Source: JAWLGW01 sp964569055 (GTDB lineage Bacteria; Planctomycetota; J058). Taken from it: 12,893 bases of DNA. The DNA lies in contig CAZMSZ010000207.1 of NCBI GenBank assembly GCA_964569055.1, positions 1 to 12,893 of the forward strand, written 5' to 3'. The translations under genes and the position numbers were made by a program. How positions within the stretch are numbered: the first letter of the stretch is position 1; the number at the start of each line of letters is the position of its first letter. The notes below the pieces were generated by a model, which saw nothing but the letters and a program-made list of their open reading frames with translations, searched no databases and was not told where the DNA came from. Positions 12,809 to 12,893 of this stretch are shown here, piece by piece.

Positions 12809-12852
12809 GCGCATGCGCCCCCCCGCGCGCGCTCATGCGCGCGCATGCGCGC
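12809..12852. repeat. Cluster of GC palindromes and alternating purine-pyrimidine tract
   Basis: The palindrome GCGCATGCGC occurs at 12809-12818 and again at 12841-12850, the latter inside the 14-base palindrome GCGCGCATGCGCGC (12839-12852). The overlapping ATGCGCGCGCAT (12835-12846) is also a perfect palindrome. Bases 12835-12853 alternate strictly or almost strictly between purine and pyrimidine, a composition able to adopt Z-DNA under torsion. It lies about 100 bases upstream of the diiron gene start, where negative supercoiling would be expected. Confidence 0.6.
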
Positions 12853-12871
12853 GGCGCGCGGCGAAGGTCGC

Positions 12872-12893
12872 GTCCGACTCCGACTCCGACTCC
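12872..12893. repeat. TCCGAC tandem hexanucleotide repeat, cut by the window edge
   Basis: Three complete TCCGAC units and a final TCC run to the last base, so the full extent is unknown. On the minus strand one frame (GAG TCG) reads as alternating Glu-Ser and runs on without a stop to TGA at 12833-12835; it could be the end of an upstream minus-strand gene with an acidic-serine tail. On the plus strand one frame reads Ser-Asp repeats. There is too little sequence to decide. Confidence 0.6.

Noticed and set aside
12491..12814. Small minus-strand frame starting MRNSKKPNG upstream of the diiron gene
   Set aside because: It runs into the diiron gene in another frame and has no domain; codon bias supports the diiron frame.
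1465..12846. General reassignment of TGA to an amino acid in this organism
   Set aside because: TGA is the natural stop of many genes here (5310, 8378, 8386, 10311, 11757 and the selenoprotein's own end at 1465), so recoding would be site-specific.
8386..12846. One giant minus-strand protein of about 1480 residues
   Set aside because: The frame runs through unrelated genes; signal peptide, Shine-Dalgarno and ATGA overlap place the real start of paralog B at 10314.

Overview
This is a very GC-rich window (third codon positions are almost all G or C) with dense, compact operons. It looks like a chromosomal segment of a high-GC environmental bacterium. A Myxococcota/Deltaproteobacteria-like or Planctomycetota-like genome would fit the selenoprotein, the fused membrane peptidases and the lineage-specific secreted paralogs, but nothing here fixes the taxon. 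No mobile element, CRISPR array or rRNA was seen.

Layout, left to right. (1) 70-1185 (+): a cytoplasmic-looking protein made of six zf-TFIIB-type zinc ribbons arranged as three tandem dyads. (2) 1317-2350 (-): a small two-helix membrane protein, then a DsbA/FrnE-type thiol oxidoreductase whose first active-site cysteine is an in-frame UGA (U-P-W-C), then tRNA-Pro(UGG) and a hairpin. The UGA is followed at the right distance by a strong stem-loop resembling a bacterial SECIS element, so this is most likely an undetected selenoprotein. A normal gene caller would start it downstream of the UGA and lose the active site. (3) 2431-8378 (+): a four-gene operon with an ABC ATPase, two ABC-2-type permeases and a RecF/SMC-like predicted ATPase. 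The two permeases are exactly the same length (638 aa), and each carries a C-terminal domain predicted to face the periplasm. In the second this is a zinc metallopeptidase with intact HExxH...E; in the first it is a pseudo-peptidase with those residues replaced. (4) 8386-11618 (-): two tandem, translationally coupled paralogs with signal peptides and one C-terminal membrane anchor each, of no known family; the second has an extra coiled-coil region of about 200 residues. (5) 11644-11744: two related hairpins in tandem. (6) 11757-12716 (-): an AurF-like diiron oxygenase/ferritin-like protein with a complete ligand set. (7) 12717-12893: a non-coding leader with GC-palindromes, alternating purine-pyrimidine tracts and a hexanucleotide repeat running off the window end.

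How the genes may work together. The ABC operon could couple export, or mechanical action on the membrane, to cleavage of a periplasmic substrate, using a heterodimer of one active and one inactive peptidase half. The two-gene paralog set probably forms an envelope complex. The selenoprotein would be a high-reactivity thiol-disulfide oxidoreductase; no signal peptide is visible, so it is probably cytoplasmic. The main claims rest on sequence motifs read by eye; no database search was possible.
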